64,000 nt of DNA from Nocardia sp. XZ_19_385. GTDB lineage: Bacteria; Actinomycetota; Actinomycetes; Mycobacteriales; Mycobacteriaceae. Position 1 is the stretch's first letter, and each line of letters opens with the position of its first letter. The position numbers were made by a program, and so were the translations under genes. The notes beneath the pieces were generated by a model. That model was not told where the DNA came from and searched no databases. It was given only the letters and a program-made list of their open reading frames with translations. Below are positions 15,937-23,623 of the stretch, in pieces. The DNA is taken from the NCBI RefSeq assembly GCF_015355755.1, contig NZ_JACVEE010000006.1, positions 231,761 through 295,760 on the forward strand, written 5' to 3'.

Positions 15937-16494
15937 TCACCGGCCGATTTCGTCCGCGTCGCGCGGCTCGAGGATCACGATCGGTATCTTGCGGCTGCCC
16001 GCGTTGCGCTGGAAGAATTCATAACCCGGATAGAAGGCAAGACATTTCAGCCACAAGCTGTGTCGCTCCGCATCCGTCGCGACTCGCGCCCGTACCCGGC
16101 GCACCTCCGAGCCGATCTGAATTGTGGTGTCCGGGTGTGCCTTCAGGTTGTGAAACCAGGCCGGATGAGTCGGCTGCCCGCCCTTCGAGGCCACCACGGC
16201 AACGAATTCACCCTCGTCGTGGTACATCAGCGGAGAGGTCCGCTGGATTCCGCTCTTGGCGCCGATGTGATCGAGGAGCAGGATGCGAGCCGGTGGCCAC
16301 CCCGGGAGGTGGCCACCGATTCTCCCGTTTGATCGCCGATAGCCGGCCACATGCCACTTCGTCGAACGTCGCCCCAGGTAGACCCCGTGTTTGTTGGCAA
16401 ATTGCGAACTCGACATCGCCAGCCTCGCCAATAACGACGGGCGTGACCGCTGCCCTGCCTCAATCTCGCCGTCACCGTCTGCACTGGGCATCAT
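15937..16494 (-). CDS. DDN-type F420-dependent nitroreductase family protein
   Basis: A 185-residue protein of the deazaflavin (F420H2)-dependent nitroreductase family (PF04075). Landmarks are RILLLDHIGAKSGIQRTSPL, EFVAVVASKGGQPTHPAWFHN and YPGYEFFQRNAGSRKIPIVIL. Members reduce quinones or nitro compounds using F420H2, a cofactor made by mycobacteria and nocardiae. The start is one of two adjacent ATG codons (16494 or 16491) behind GGAGG. It diverges from a VOC-family gene across a region with a 21-base dyad. Confidence 0.88.
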   Translation of the reverse strand: MMPSADGDGEIEAGQRSRPSLLARLAMSSSQFANKHGVYLGRRSTKWHVAGYRRSNGRIGGHLPGWPPARILLLDHIGAKSGIQRTSPLMYHDEGEFVAVVASKGGQPTHPAWFHNLKAHPDTTIQIGSEVRRVRARVATDAERHSLWLKCLAFYPGYEFFQRNAGSRKIPIVILEPRDADEIGR

Positions 16495-16512
16495 GAACAC
16501 CTCCGTTATCGA

Positions 16513-16533
16513 ACTACTACAGTCGATAGTAGT
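16513..16533. promoter_or_regulatory. Dyad operator candidate
   Basis: ACTACTA and TAGTAGT form perfect 7-base arms around a 7-base centre in the 110-base region between the divergent nitroreductase-family and VOC genes. The regulator is not encoded next to it. Confidence 0.45.
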
Positions 16534-16604
16534 GCGAATCTTACGAATCACCGCGAGCGCGAAGCTACTTCGGTTGTCGGACCTATTGACTACCGTCTAC
16601 GACC

Positions 16605-17057
16605 ATGGCATTAGGTTGGAAGCTCATCATCGATAGCGGGAACGCACCCGTCCTCGCCGACTTCTGGGCCGCCGCGCTCGAATACGAGGTCGAAGACCCG
16701 AGCGCCCTGATCGAGCAGCTACTCGCGGCCGGTCAGCTGCCCGAGGCGGCCGTCATCGAGCACAACGGCCGCAAGAATTTCCGGGGGCTCGCCGCGGTCC
16801 GCCACCCCGAGGACCCATTCGACGAGACCAGCGGCGTGGGTCACGGCAGGCGGCTGCTGTTCCAGGACGTGCCCGAACGCAAGACCGTCAAGAATCGCCT
16901 GCACATCGACATCCACAGCGGCCCGGGCGGACGCGACGAGCTCGTGGCCAAGCTGGAAGGCCTGGGCGCGACCCGTGTCGAGGAGGTCGACCAGGGTCCC
17001 GCCGGGCACTGGTGGGTCATGCGGGATCCGGAAGGCAACGAATTCTGCGTCGCGTAA
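16605..17057 (+). CDS. VOC family (glyoxalase-like) protein
   Basis: A 150-residue protein of the glyoxalase/bleomycin-resistance fold. It begins WKLIIDSGNAPVLADFWAAAL, has RLHIDIHSGPGGRDELVAKL in the middle, and ends HWWVMRDPEGNEFCVA, which carries the typical terminal glutamate metal ligand. The actinobacterial branch is usually annotated Glyoxalase-like and its reactions are unknown. The ATG has no ribosome binding site; a TACCGT hexamer eight bases upstream could be the -10 of a leaderless promoter. Confidence 0.85.
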   Translation: MALGWKLIIDSGNAPVLADFWAAALEYEVEDPSALIEQLLAAGQLPEAAVIEHNGRKNFRGLAAVRHPEDPFDETSGVGHGRRLLFQDVPERKTVKNRLHIDIHSGPGGRDELVAKLEGLGATRVEEVDQGPAGHWWVMRDPEGNEFCVA

Positions 17058-17064
17058 ATCCTGG

Positions 17065-18249
17065 CTAGGCACTGACCGGCGCAAGCAGCGGCAACGCTTC
17101 GAGTGCCGCACCGAGGTCGCGCACTGCCGCGGGATCGGTCAGCGACAAGCCGGTCAGTTCCTCGATGCGCCGCAGCCGGTAACGGACGGAGTTCGCGTGC
17201 AGGTACAGGCGTGCGCCGGTCGCGGCGGCGGAACCGCCTGCACTGAACCAGGTTTCGAGCGTTTCCAGAAGTCTGGTTCGCTCCTCGTAGGGCAGCGCGA
17301 GTACCGGGCCGAGCCGGACGCGAACCATGCGTTCGGCTTCAGCGGGTGCCGCCGCGACGAGCATCGCGAGCGGGTTGTCGTCGAAACGGGCGACGCCGGT
17401 CGGTCGGGTGCCGAGCCCGCGCAGCGCGAGGCGGGCGAAATGCAGGGCTTGCGGCGTCTCGGTAAGCGCGTCGTAGTGCGGGCTCACCCCGACTCGGGTT
17501 CGATGTTTGCGAAGTGCGCCGAGCGCCAAGGCATCTCGCGCCTCCGGTAGCGACAGCACGCCGATCTGCTGGTCCGGCAGTAGTCGCCAGGCGGAGGTGA
17601 TCTGCGCGCTGCGCAGCGCCGACTCGATGCCGGGTAGTGCCTCGCGACCCGCGGCGGGAACGTCGGCGGCCACCACCACATAGCGGCCATTAGGTGGCAG
17701 GCCGAGAATCCGGGTGGCCTCCCCGAGCGTGGCGGGGTCGGCGATGACGCCGGTGAACAACGCTTCCACCAGCACCGAGCGTTCGTGCTCGCGCTGCAGC
17801 ATCAGTTCCGAGCTCATCTCCCGATAGGCCGCCGCGACGGCGACGGCGTACTCCCCCGACAGCGCCCACACCTCCGCGGCCAGGTCGACCAGCATCGCGT
17901 CGGTGACCGCCGGATGGCGGCGGGCTTCGGTGACCAGTTCCGACCACAGGTATTCGAACCCGATCTGGAAGGCGTGCAAGGTTTCCGCCAGCGGCACGCC
18001 CTGTTGCGCGCGCAGTCGCCCGGTTTCCCGGGCCGATTCGGGATCCGACGGCACCGCCGAAGTGAACTGCCGCACCATCAGGGTGAGGTTGCGGGCGCAG
18101 GAGACGCGGATCGACTCGAACGGCACCTGGGTCTCGTTGCGGTAGGTGTCGAGTTCGACGAGGAACCGCCGGGCCAAGTGCAAAGCCAGGCTGTCGATGC
18201 GCTCCAGCAGCACCGTACTGATCACCGCCGGCAGCGTTGTTTTCGACAT
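17065..18249 (-). CDS. PucR-type helix-turn-helix regulator
   Basis: A 394-residue regulator. The C-terminal PucR helix-turn-helix is plain (LYLHANSVRYRLRRIEELTG, about residues 350-370), preceded by a CdaR GGDEF-like region and an N-terminal helical sensor domain (RARQQGVPLAE-like segment GRLRAQQGVPLAETLHAF). This architecture is common in actinobacterial regulators of neighbouring fatty-acid or alcohol metabolism genes. It diverges from an acyl-CoA ligase gene, and two dyads with the same GCGG centre lie between them. Confidence 0.88.
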   Translation of the reverse strand: MSKTTLPAVISTVLLERIDSLALHLARRFLVELDTYRNETQVPFESIRVSCARNLTLMVRQFTSAVPSDPESARETGRLRAQQGVPLAETLHAFQIGFEYLWSELVTEARRHPAVTDAMLVDLAAEVWALSGEYAVAVAAAYREMSSELMLQREHERSVLVEALFTGVIADPATLGEATRILGLPPNGRYVVVAADVPAAGREALPGIESALRSAQITSAWRLLPDQQIGVLSLPEARDALALGALRKHRTRVGVSPHYDALTETPQALHFARLALRGLGTRPTGVARFDDNPLAMLVAAAPAEAERMVRVRLGPVLALPYEERTRLLETLETWFSAGGSAAATGARLYLHANSVRYRLRRIEELTGLSLTDPAAVRDLGAALEALPLLAPVSA

Positions 18250-18273
18250 CTCCGCAGCTTACAGCCGGTGCAA

Positions 18274-18347
18274 TTGTCCGCGGGGACAACGGGTTAGCGG
18301 TGATGCTGTGCGCGCGGCCATGGGATCGGCGTCACAGCGGTGTGACG
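18274..18347. promoter_or_regulatory. Two dyads between PucR regulator and acyl-CoA ligase
   Basis: TTGTCC-GCGG-GGACAA (18274-18289) lies near the PucR start and CGTCACA-GCGG-TGTGACG (18330-18347) lies eight bases before the ligase GTG. Both are perfect and share the same four-base centre, although the arms differ. They are good candidates for binding by the PucR-type protein (autoregulation and ligase control), or by two different factors. Confidence 0.6.
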
Positions 18348-18355
18348 ATTCTGCC

Positions 18356-19665
18356 GTGCCTTCCCTGACCGTGAACCTGCTCCAATCCGCGCTGCACTAT
18401 CCCGACCGCCCGGTCCTGCGCTTCGGCACGACGGTGCTGACCTACGCCGAACTCGAGGAGCGCACTGCCCGGGTGGCGGCGCTGCTGCGCTCGCGCGGCA
18501 TCGAGGTCGGGGCGCGGGTGGCGGTGATGCTGCCGAACGTGCCGGAGTTCGTGGTCCTGTACTACGGGATCCTGCGCGCCGGAGCCGTGGTGGTGCCGAT
18601 GAATCCGTTGTTGAAAACCCGGGAAGTCGCCTACTACCTGCGAGATTCGGGTGCGGCCTTGCTGTTCGACTGGCCCGATGGTCCCGGCGAGGGAGCACAG
18701 GGCGCCGCCGCGACCGAGACTCCCGTGCTCGACGCCCGCGCATTGGAGCAACTGCTGACCCAGCTGCCGCCCTACCGGCAGGGCACCGCCGTCGACGCCG
18801 GCGAATTGGCGGTGATCCTCTACACCTCCGGTACGACCGGAACACCCAAGGGCGCCGCGCTGACCCATAGCGGGCTGGCGCACAACGCCGCGGTCTATTC
18901 CTCGACCGTGCAGGACATTCGCGCCGACGATGTCATCCTCGGCTGTCTCCCGCTGTTCCACACTTTCGGGCAGACCTGCGCCATGAACGCCGCGATCTGC
19001 TGCGGTGCCGCACTGACGCTGCTGCCTCGCTTCGACCCCGCGGCCGTCTTCGAGACGATCGCCCGCGACGAAGTGACGATGCTCGCCGGGGTGCCCACCA
19101 TGTATTCCGCGCTGCTGCACCACCCCGGGGCCGACGCCGCGGAGGTGTCCTCGCTGCGCCGATGCGTCTCGGGCGGCGCCTCGCTGCCGGTGGAACTGCT
19201 GCGCGCCTTCGAAAAGACCTTCGGCTGCGCCATTTTCGAGGGGTACGGGTTGTCGGAGACCAGTCCCGTCGTCACGTTCAACCACACCGGGCGCGAACGC
19301 AAACCCGGCTCGATCGGAACGCCGATCCGCGGTGTCGATGTGCGGCTGGTCGACCTGGTCGACGGGGTCGGGGAGATCGCGGTGCGCGGGCCCAACGTGA
19401 TGCACGGCTACTGGCGCCGGCCCGAGGACACTCGCGCGGCGATACCCGACGGCTGGTTCCGCACCGGCGACCTCGCCCGCCGGGATGCGGACGGCTACTT
19501 CTTCATCGTCGACCGCAAGAAGGACATGATCATCCGCGGCGGATACAACGTCTATCCACGCGAGTATGGCTCCTGGACGCCCTGCCGACCGGGCCCACCG
19601 GAAAAATCCTCAAACGCGCCATCACCCGACCCACAGGAGCTCCTGATGTCCACCTTCACCAGTAG
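18356..19665 (+). pseudogene. Long-chain acyl-CoA ligase with internal C-terminal deletion
   Basis: The first 404 residues (GTG 18356) are a good AMP-forming ligase: YTSGTTGTPKGAAL (phosphate loop), YGLSETSPVV, GWFRTGDLARRDADGY and the hinge FIVDRKKDMIIRGGYNVYPRE. Directly after YPRE the sequence should continue with about 75-80 residues of the C-terminal domain. Instead it jumps, at about 19567-19572, to the end of the gene: LDALPTGPTGKILKRAI, carrying the catalytic lysine, appears in the +1 frame and stops at 19665. A deletion of roughly 230 bases, not a multiple of three, fits. The original frame stays open and runs into the downstream hydrolase, which could make a fusion protein. Without the mobile C-terminal domain, ligase activity is unlikely. 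PucR control is likely from context. Confidence 0.75.
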
Positions 19666-20497
19666 TGACGGCACCGCCATTCACGTCCTGGAATGGCTGC
19701 CAACCGCGAGCGCTCGCGGCGTCGTCCAAATCGCGCACGGCATGGGCGAATACGCCGGGCGCTACACCCATCTCGCCGAACGCCTCGCCGCCCTCGGTTA
19801 CGCCGTCTACGCCAACGACCATCGCGGGCACGGCCACAGCATCACCGGCACTCCCGGTGACCTCGGCGACAACGGCTGGAACCTGCTGGTCGAAGACATG
19901 GTGACGCTGACGACCCGCCTGCGCGCCCAGCACCCCGGCGTCCCGGTGATCCTGTTCGGCCACAGCCTCGGCTCGTTCGCCGTCCAGCAGTACCTGCTCG
20001 ACCACTCGGACCTCGTCGACGACGTAGTCCTGTGCGGCACAACAGCTGTCGACGAACTCTTCGCCAACATCGTCGCTGCCGGCGGGGACCGGCTCGCCCT
20101 CTTCAACCGCGAGTTCGAACCGACCCGCACCACCGCCGACTGGTTGAGCCGCGATGAATCCCAGGTCGACGCTTACGAAGCCCACCCGTGGTGCGGCTTC
20201 GCCCTCGACCCCGCCAACATGGCGCTACTCGCCGCCACCGCCACTGAACGCCTAGCGAAACCCGAAGGCATCCGCACCGACCTTCCCGTCTACGTCATGG
20301 TCGGCAGCGCCGATCCCCTCAACGACGGTCTGCGCCTGAGCGACTTACAAGTCCAGCGCTACCGCGACGCGGGTCTGACCGATATCACCTACCGCGCCTA
20401 CCCGGACGCCCGCCACGAAATCCTCAACGAAATCAATCGCGAGGAAGTCGAGAACGACCTCATCATGTGGATCACCCGCCGCACCGGCCAAAGGTAA
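19646..20497 (+). CDS. Monoacylglycerol-lipase-like alpha/beta hydrolase
   Basis: A 283-residue protein of the Hydrolase_4 (serine aminopeptidase S33) group. HGMGEYAGRYTHLAERL gives the oxyanion loop, GHSLGS the nucleophile elbow, SADPLNDG the aspartate, and DARHEILNE the histidine; the pattern is that of bacterial monoglyceride lipases. AGGAG six bases before ATG 19646 makes this its own start, even though the broken ligase upstream is open into it. The pairing with a fatty-acid ligase would fit release of a fatty acid and its activation. Confidence 0.88.
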   Translation: MSTFTSSDGTAIHVLEWLPTASARGVVQIAHGMGEYAGRYTHLAERLAALGYAVYANDHRGHGHSITGTPGDLGDNGWNLLVEDMVTLTTRLRAQHPGVPVILFGHSLGSFAVQQYLLDHSDLVDDVVLCGTTAVDELFANIVAAGGDRLALFNREFEPTRTTADWLSRDESQVDAYEAHPWCGFALDPANMALLAATATERLAKPEGIRTDLPVYVMVGSADPLNDGLRLSDLQVQRYRDAGLTDITYRAYPDARHEILNEINREEVENDLIMWITRRTGQR

Positions 20498-20643
20498 AGC
20501 GCCGGAGTGGCACCGGGTCGCGGCGCACGAGTAGTACCGCCACCCGGCTCCCAATTCCGGTGTCCCCACGCGTGGTTCAAGTTCATCACATGAATTGTGG
20601 CGTTGCCGACCGTGTCCCGATGAATTCAGCTAGCTTGCTTGCT

Positions 20644-21309
20644 ATGGGATCACGTTTGGGTTTCGCACTGGCAGTTTCTGTTGCGTCGCTGGGCGGCCTG
20701 GTCGCCGGGTCGACTCCGGCGGCGGCTTCGGTGTCGCCGCCGGTGGTGATGTGCGAATTCACGCCGACCCCAGACAATCCCGCGGCGCGGCCGGTGTCGC
20801 CACCGCTGCCGGTCGCACCGACGCTCGGCACCATGGATGTCACCTTCCACTTCAACTATGGGCCGGTGACCATCCGGCTGAACCGCGCCGGAGCCGCACC
20901 CTGCGCCGTGCAGAACATGGCAAGTCTTGTGCTGCAACGCTTTTACGACAACAGCGAATGCTGGCGGCTCACCGACAGCGCGCGACTCGGAGTCCTGCAA
21001 TGCGGTGACATCTACGAGGTCGAGAAGGGCGGACCGGGCTACAAATTCCCGGACGAGGTCAACGGCACCGAAACCTACGGGCGCGGCACCGTGGCGATGG
21101 GCAACCAGGGCCCGGGCACGAATGGCAGCGAATTCTTCATCGTCCACTCCTTCGCCAACATTCCGGCGAACTATTCCGTCCTCGGTCAGGTGGTGCGCGG
21201 CATGGACGCGCTGGACCGCATGGTCGCCGCCGGGATCACGCCGAGCGAACGCGGCCCGCGCGACGGATTGCCCGCCCAACCTGTGACGATCACCGGCGCC
21301 ACCTTCTGA
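20644..21309 (+). CDS. Exported cyclophilin-type peptidyl-prolyl isomerase
   Basis: A 221-residue protein with an N-terminal signal or anchor (hydrophobic FALAVSVASLGGLVAG, then TPAAAS) and a cyclophilin domain from about residue 60: YDNSECWRLTD, GDIYEVEKGGPGYKFPDE, GTVAMGNQGPGTNGSEFFIV and YSVLGQVVRGMDALD. It catalyses proline isomerisation and probably helps fold exported proteins. The ATG at 20644 is favoured over an upstream ATG (20620) because TAGCTT (20631-20636) lies exactly seven bases before it, the leaderless arrangement. Confidence 0.9.
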   Translation: MGSRLGFALAVSVASLGGLVAGSTPAAASVSPPVVMCEFTPTPDNPAARPVSPPLPVAPTLGTMDVTFHFNYGPVTIRLNRAGAAPCAVQNMASLVLQRFYDNSECWRLTDSARLGVLQCGDIYEVEKGGPGYKFPDEVNGTETYGRGTVAMGNQGPGTNGSEFFIVHSFANIPANYSVLGQVVRGMDALDRMVAAGITPSERGPRDGLPAQPVTITGATF

Positions 21310-21387
21310 CAGCTACTACCCAGGTACCGGTGGCCGATGCTCGGGTGAGTCGTTAAGCTCTAGCCCCGGCCGACCGAGGATCAGAGC

Positions 21388-21966
21388 ATGCACGACAGCG
21401 ACCTGCACGAGAATGACCTGCACGACCCCGCGCACACCTGTGCGCTGTGCGACGCGACCCGCGCGCAGGACCCCGGCACGAGTGCCAATGTGCGCGAGGT
21501 CATTCTGCGCAACGTCCGCCGCTGGGGTGTCCATTTGCAGGGCGTGTTCGACCCAGAAGGCACGAAGGTCGACTTCGTCTACACCGTCGGACTGTGGCAT
21601 GCCCACCGGCATCCGGAGCTCATCGTCTTCGGCATGCGCCACGAATCCGCCTACGGGATCCTCAATTATGTGCACGGCCTCATCGACGCCGGGCAAACCT
21701 TCGAGGACGGGCTGCGCAGCCCGGACGTGCTCGACGGGTTCGACGCGGAGTTCCGCGCCGTGGATCCGGGCTGGTTTACCGAGTACGTAGGCCAGGCCCG
21801 AGACTTCTACGGCGACTGGGACTTTCCGCTGGTGCAGCTCATCTGGCCGGACGGTCGAGGACAGTTCCCGTGGGACCCGGAGGCACCCGACTGGTTGACC
21901 GAAAAGCAACCGGCGTTGTGGACACCGCCGACCCTGGATGGCGGTCCGCAAAGCGCTCGTCACTGA
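21388..21966 (+). CDS. DUF4262 family protein
   Basis: A 192-residue protein with the DUF4262 core: WGVHLQGVF, VDFVYTVGLWHAHRHPELIVFG, and LIWPDGRGQFPWDP near the C-terminus. An N-terminal CALCD motif could bind metal. The function of the family is unknown; members are often found near toxin-antitoxin or defence genes, but nothing like that is next to it here. GAGG lies eight bases before the ATG. It overlaps the convergent TetR gene by seven bases. Confidence 0.85.
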   Translation: MHDSDLHENDLHDPAHTCALCDATRAQDPGTSANVREVILRNVRRWGVHLQGVFDPEGTKVDFVYTVGLWHAHRHPELIVFGMRHESAYGILNYVHGLIDAGQTFEDGLRSPDVLDGFDAEFRAVDPGWFTEYVGQARDFYGDWDFPLVQLIWPDGRGQFPWDPEAPDWLTEKQPALWTPPTLDGGPQSARH

Positions 21967-22568
21967 CCGCGGGCGGCGATCGAGCTGATCAAACTGTCGA
22001 TATAGGACCTGAACAGCCCTGACATATCGACGGATTCGGGGTCCAGGAGCCATTGCAGCTGGAGGCCGTCCATCATGGCGACGACCTGGCGGGCGATGGC
22101 GTGGGTATCTACCCCGGAGCGGATGGTGCCGTCGGCGATTCCGGCCGAAAGAGCCTGGGAGAGATCGGCTTCCAGGGTGCGGTAGCGGGCGGTGGCCCAG
22201 GGGTGGGCGGGGTGGTCGTCGGTGACGGATTCGCCGGTGACAACGGTGAAGAGTTGGACCAGGCCCGGGACGTGGGTGTTGTGGTCGACGAGGCGCGCCA
22301 GCCGGTGCAGGGCGTCGAGGCCGCGCGGGGGGTCGCTCCATTCGAGGCGTTGGGCGTCGATGCGGTCGCGGTAATCCAGGACGGCGGCGAGTAACGCGGC
22401 CTTGGTCGGGAAGTGGTGCAAGAGGCCGGGTTGGGAGAGCCCGCAGAGGGCGGCGATGTCGGCGATGGAGGAGCCGTGGAAACCGTTCTCGGCGAAGGAT
22501 TTCAGCGCGACATCGAGGATCAGTTCGCGGCGGGCCGCGCCGCGGGGACTGCGTTGACGTTCCGCCAT
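21960..22568 (-). CDS. TetR family transcriptional regulator
   Basis: A 202-residue TetR regulator; the helix-turn-helix is SSIADIAALCGLSQPGLLHHFPTKAALL. The ATG at 22568 has AAAGGAG upstream; more distant starts are not supported. It diverges from an alpha/beta hydrolase and a GH3 glycosidase gene, with a perfect 16-base palindrome between, so it is probably the repressor of those two genes. Confidence 0.9.
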   Translation of the reverse strand: MAERQRSPRGAARRELILDVALKSFAENGFHGSSIADIAALCGLSQPGLLHHFPTKAALLAAVLDYRDRIDAQRLEWSDPPRGLDALHRLARLVDHNTHVPGLVQLFTVVTGESVTDDHPAHPWATARYRTLEADLSQALSAGIADGTIRSGVDTHAIARQVVAMMDGLQLQWLLDPESVDMSGLFRSYIDSLISSIAARGQ

Positions 22569-22661
22569 GAGGCTCCTTTCCGATCGTCCACGGCCGAGAG
22601 TAGTAGCCAGGAGTACCACTAGCGGCCGCGCCACACCCAATATCTCGAATCTATAACATTC

Positions 22662-22677
22662 CCGAGTGATCACTCGG
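22662..22677. promoter_or_regulatory. Perfect 16-base TetR operator
   Basis: CCGAGTGA-TCACTCGG is a perfect palindrome in the 170-base region between the divergent TetR gene and the hydrolase/GH3 operon. The half-site resembles the GAGTGATCACTC sequences often found upstream of actinobacterial TetR genes. It lies about 60 bases before the hydrolase ATG, where it could control both directions. Confidence 0.7.
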
Positions 22678-22738
22678 TTTGCAGTGAATGCGCTGGCAGA
22701 CTCGGGATCAGTACGCCGCGGTACCCGGAAGGATCTTC

Positions 22739-23590
22739 ATGAGCCAGCACAGCACCGACATCGCTCCGATCACTCTCGACGGTGGTTACGGAGCCCTGGC
22801 CGCCTGGGAGGTCGTACCGCCGCCGGGTGTGCGACTGCGCGGGACCGCGGTGCTGGTGCCCGGGTTCACCGGATCCAAGGAAGATTTCGAAGCTCTGCTC
22901 CCCTTGCTGGCGGAATCTGGCTACCGGGCTGTCGCCTACGACCAGCGCGGTCAGTGGCAGTCGGACGGCCCCGATCAGGTCGAGGGCTACAGCATGGACG
23001 ACTTCTCCGGCGACCTGCTGAAGGTCATCGGGCAGGTGGCAGGCGACGAGCCGGTACACCTGGTGGGCCACTCCTTCGGCGGCTATGTCGGCCGGGTCGC
23101 GGTGGTCGCGCGACCGGAGAAGTTCCGCAGTTTCACGCTGCTGGCCTCGGGCCCCTCCTCGGTGGAGGACATCAACTTTCCGCCGCCGAGCCTGGTCGCG
23201 CAGGCGGTCGAGGCGGGCGGTCAGGAGTTCATCTGGCAGCAGATGAGCACCGCCATGTTCGCGGCCGGACACACCCCGGCGCCCGAGCGGCTCGACTTCC
23301 TGCACAACCGGATCCTGGCCACCAAGAAGGCCAACATTCTCGGGATTCTCCAGGTGATGGAGGTGCCCCCATTGGCCGATCCGGCGCAGCTGCGCGCCGC
23401 CGGGGTGCCGCTGCTCGTGGCCTACGGCGACACCAACGATCTGTGGGCCCCCGAAGTGCACGAGCGGTTCGCCGAACAGCTGGGCGCGCGCCGGGTGCGC
23501 TACCCCGGTGTCGGCCACCTGCCGAACGAGGACGTGCCCCAGCAGGTGTGCGCGGATCTCGTGGAGTTCTGGACCGCATCAGTAGCCTGA
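22739..23590 (+). CDS. Alpha/beta hydrolase
   Basis: A 283-residue alpha/beta hydrolase: VLVPGFTGSKEDFEALL with the oxyanion loop, YDQRGQWQS, elbow GHSFGG, DTNDLWAPEV with the aspartate, and GVGHLPNED with the histidine. It resembles proline iminopeptidase/epoxide-hydrolase-like proteins; the substrate is unknown. GGAAGGATC precedes the ATG. It is 33 bases upstream of the GH3 glycosidase, suggesting one operon that might remove an acyl group and then a sugar from the same compound. Confidence 0.88.
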   Translation: MSQHSTDIAPITLDGGYGALAAWEVVPPPGVRLRGTAVLVPGFTGSKEDFEALLPLLAESGYRAVAYDQRGQWQSDGPDQVEGYSMDDFSGDLLKVIGQVAGDEPVHLVGHSFGGYVGRVAVVARPEKFRSFTLLASGPSSVEDINFPPPSLVAQAVEAGGQEFIWQQMSTAMFAAGHTPAPERLDFLHNRILATKKANILGILQVMEVPPLADPAQLRAAGVPLLVAYGDTNDLWAPEVHERFAEQLGARRVRYPGVGHLPNEDVPQQVCADLVEFWTASVA

Positions 23591-23623
23591 TATTTGCCAT
23601 TCATCTCGAGACGGGACATCAGC

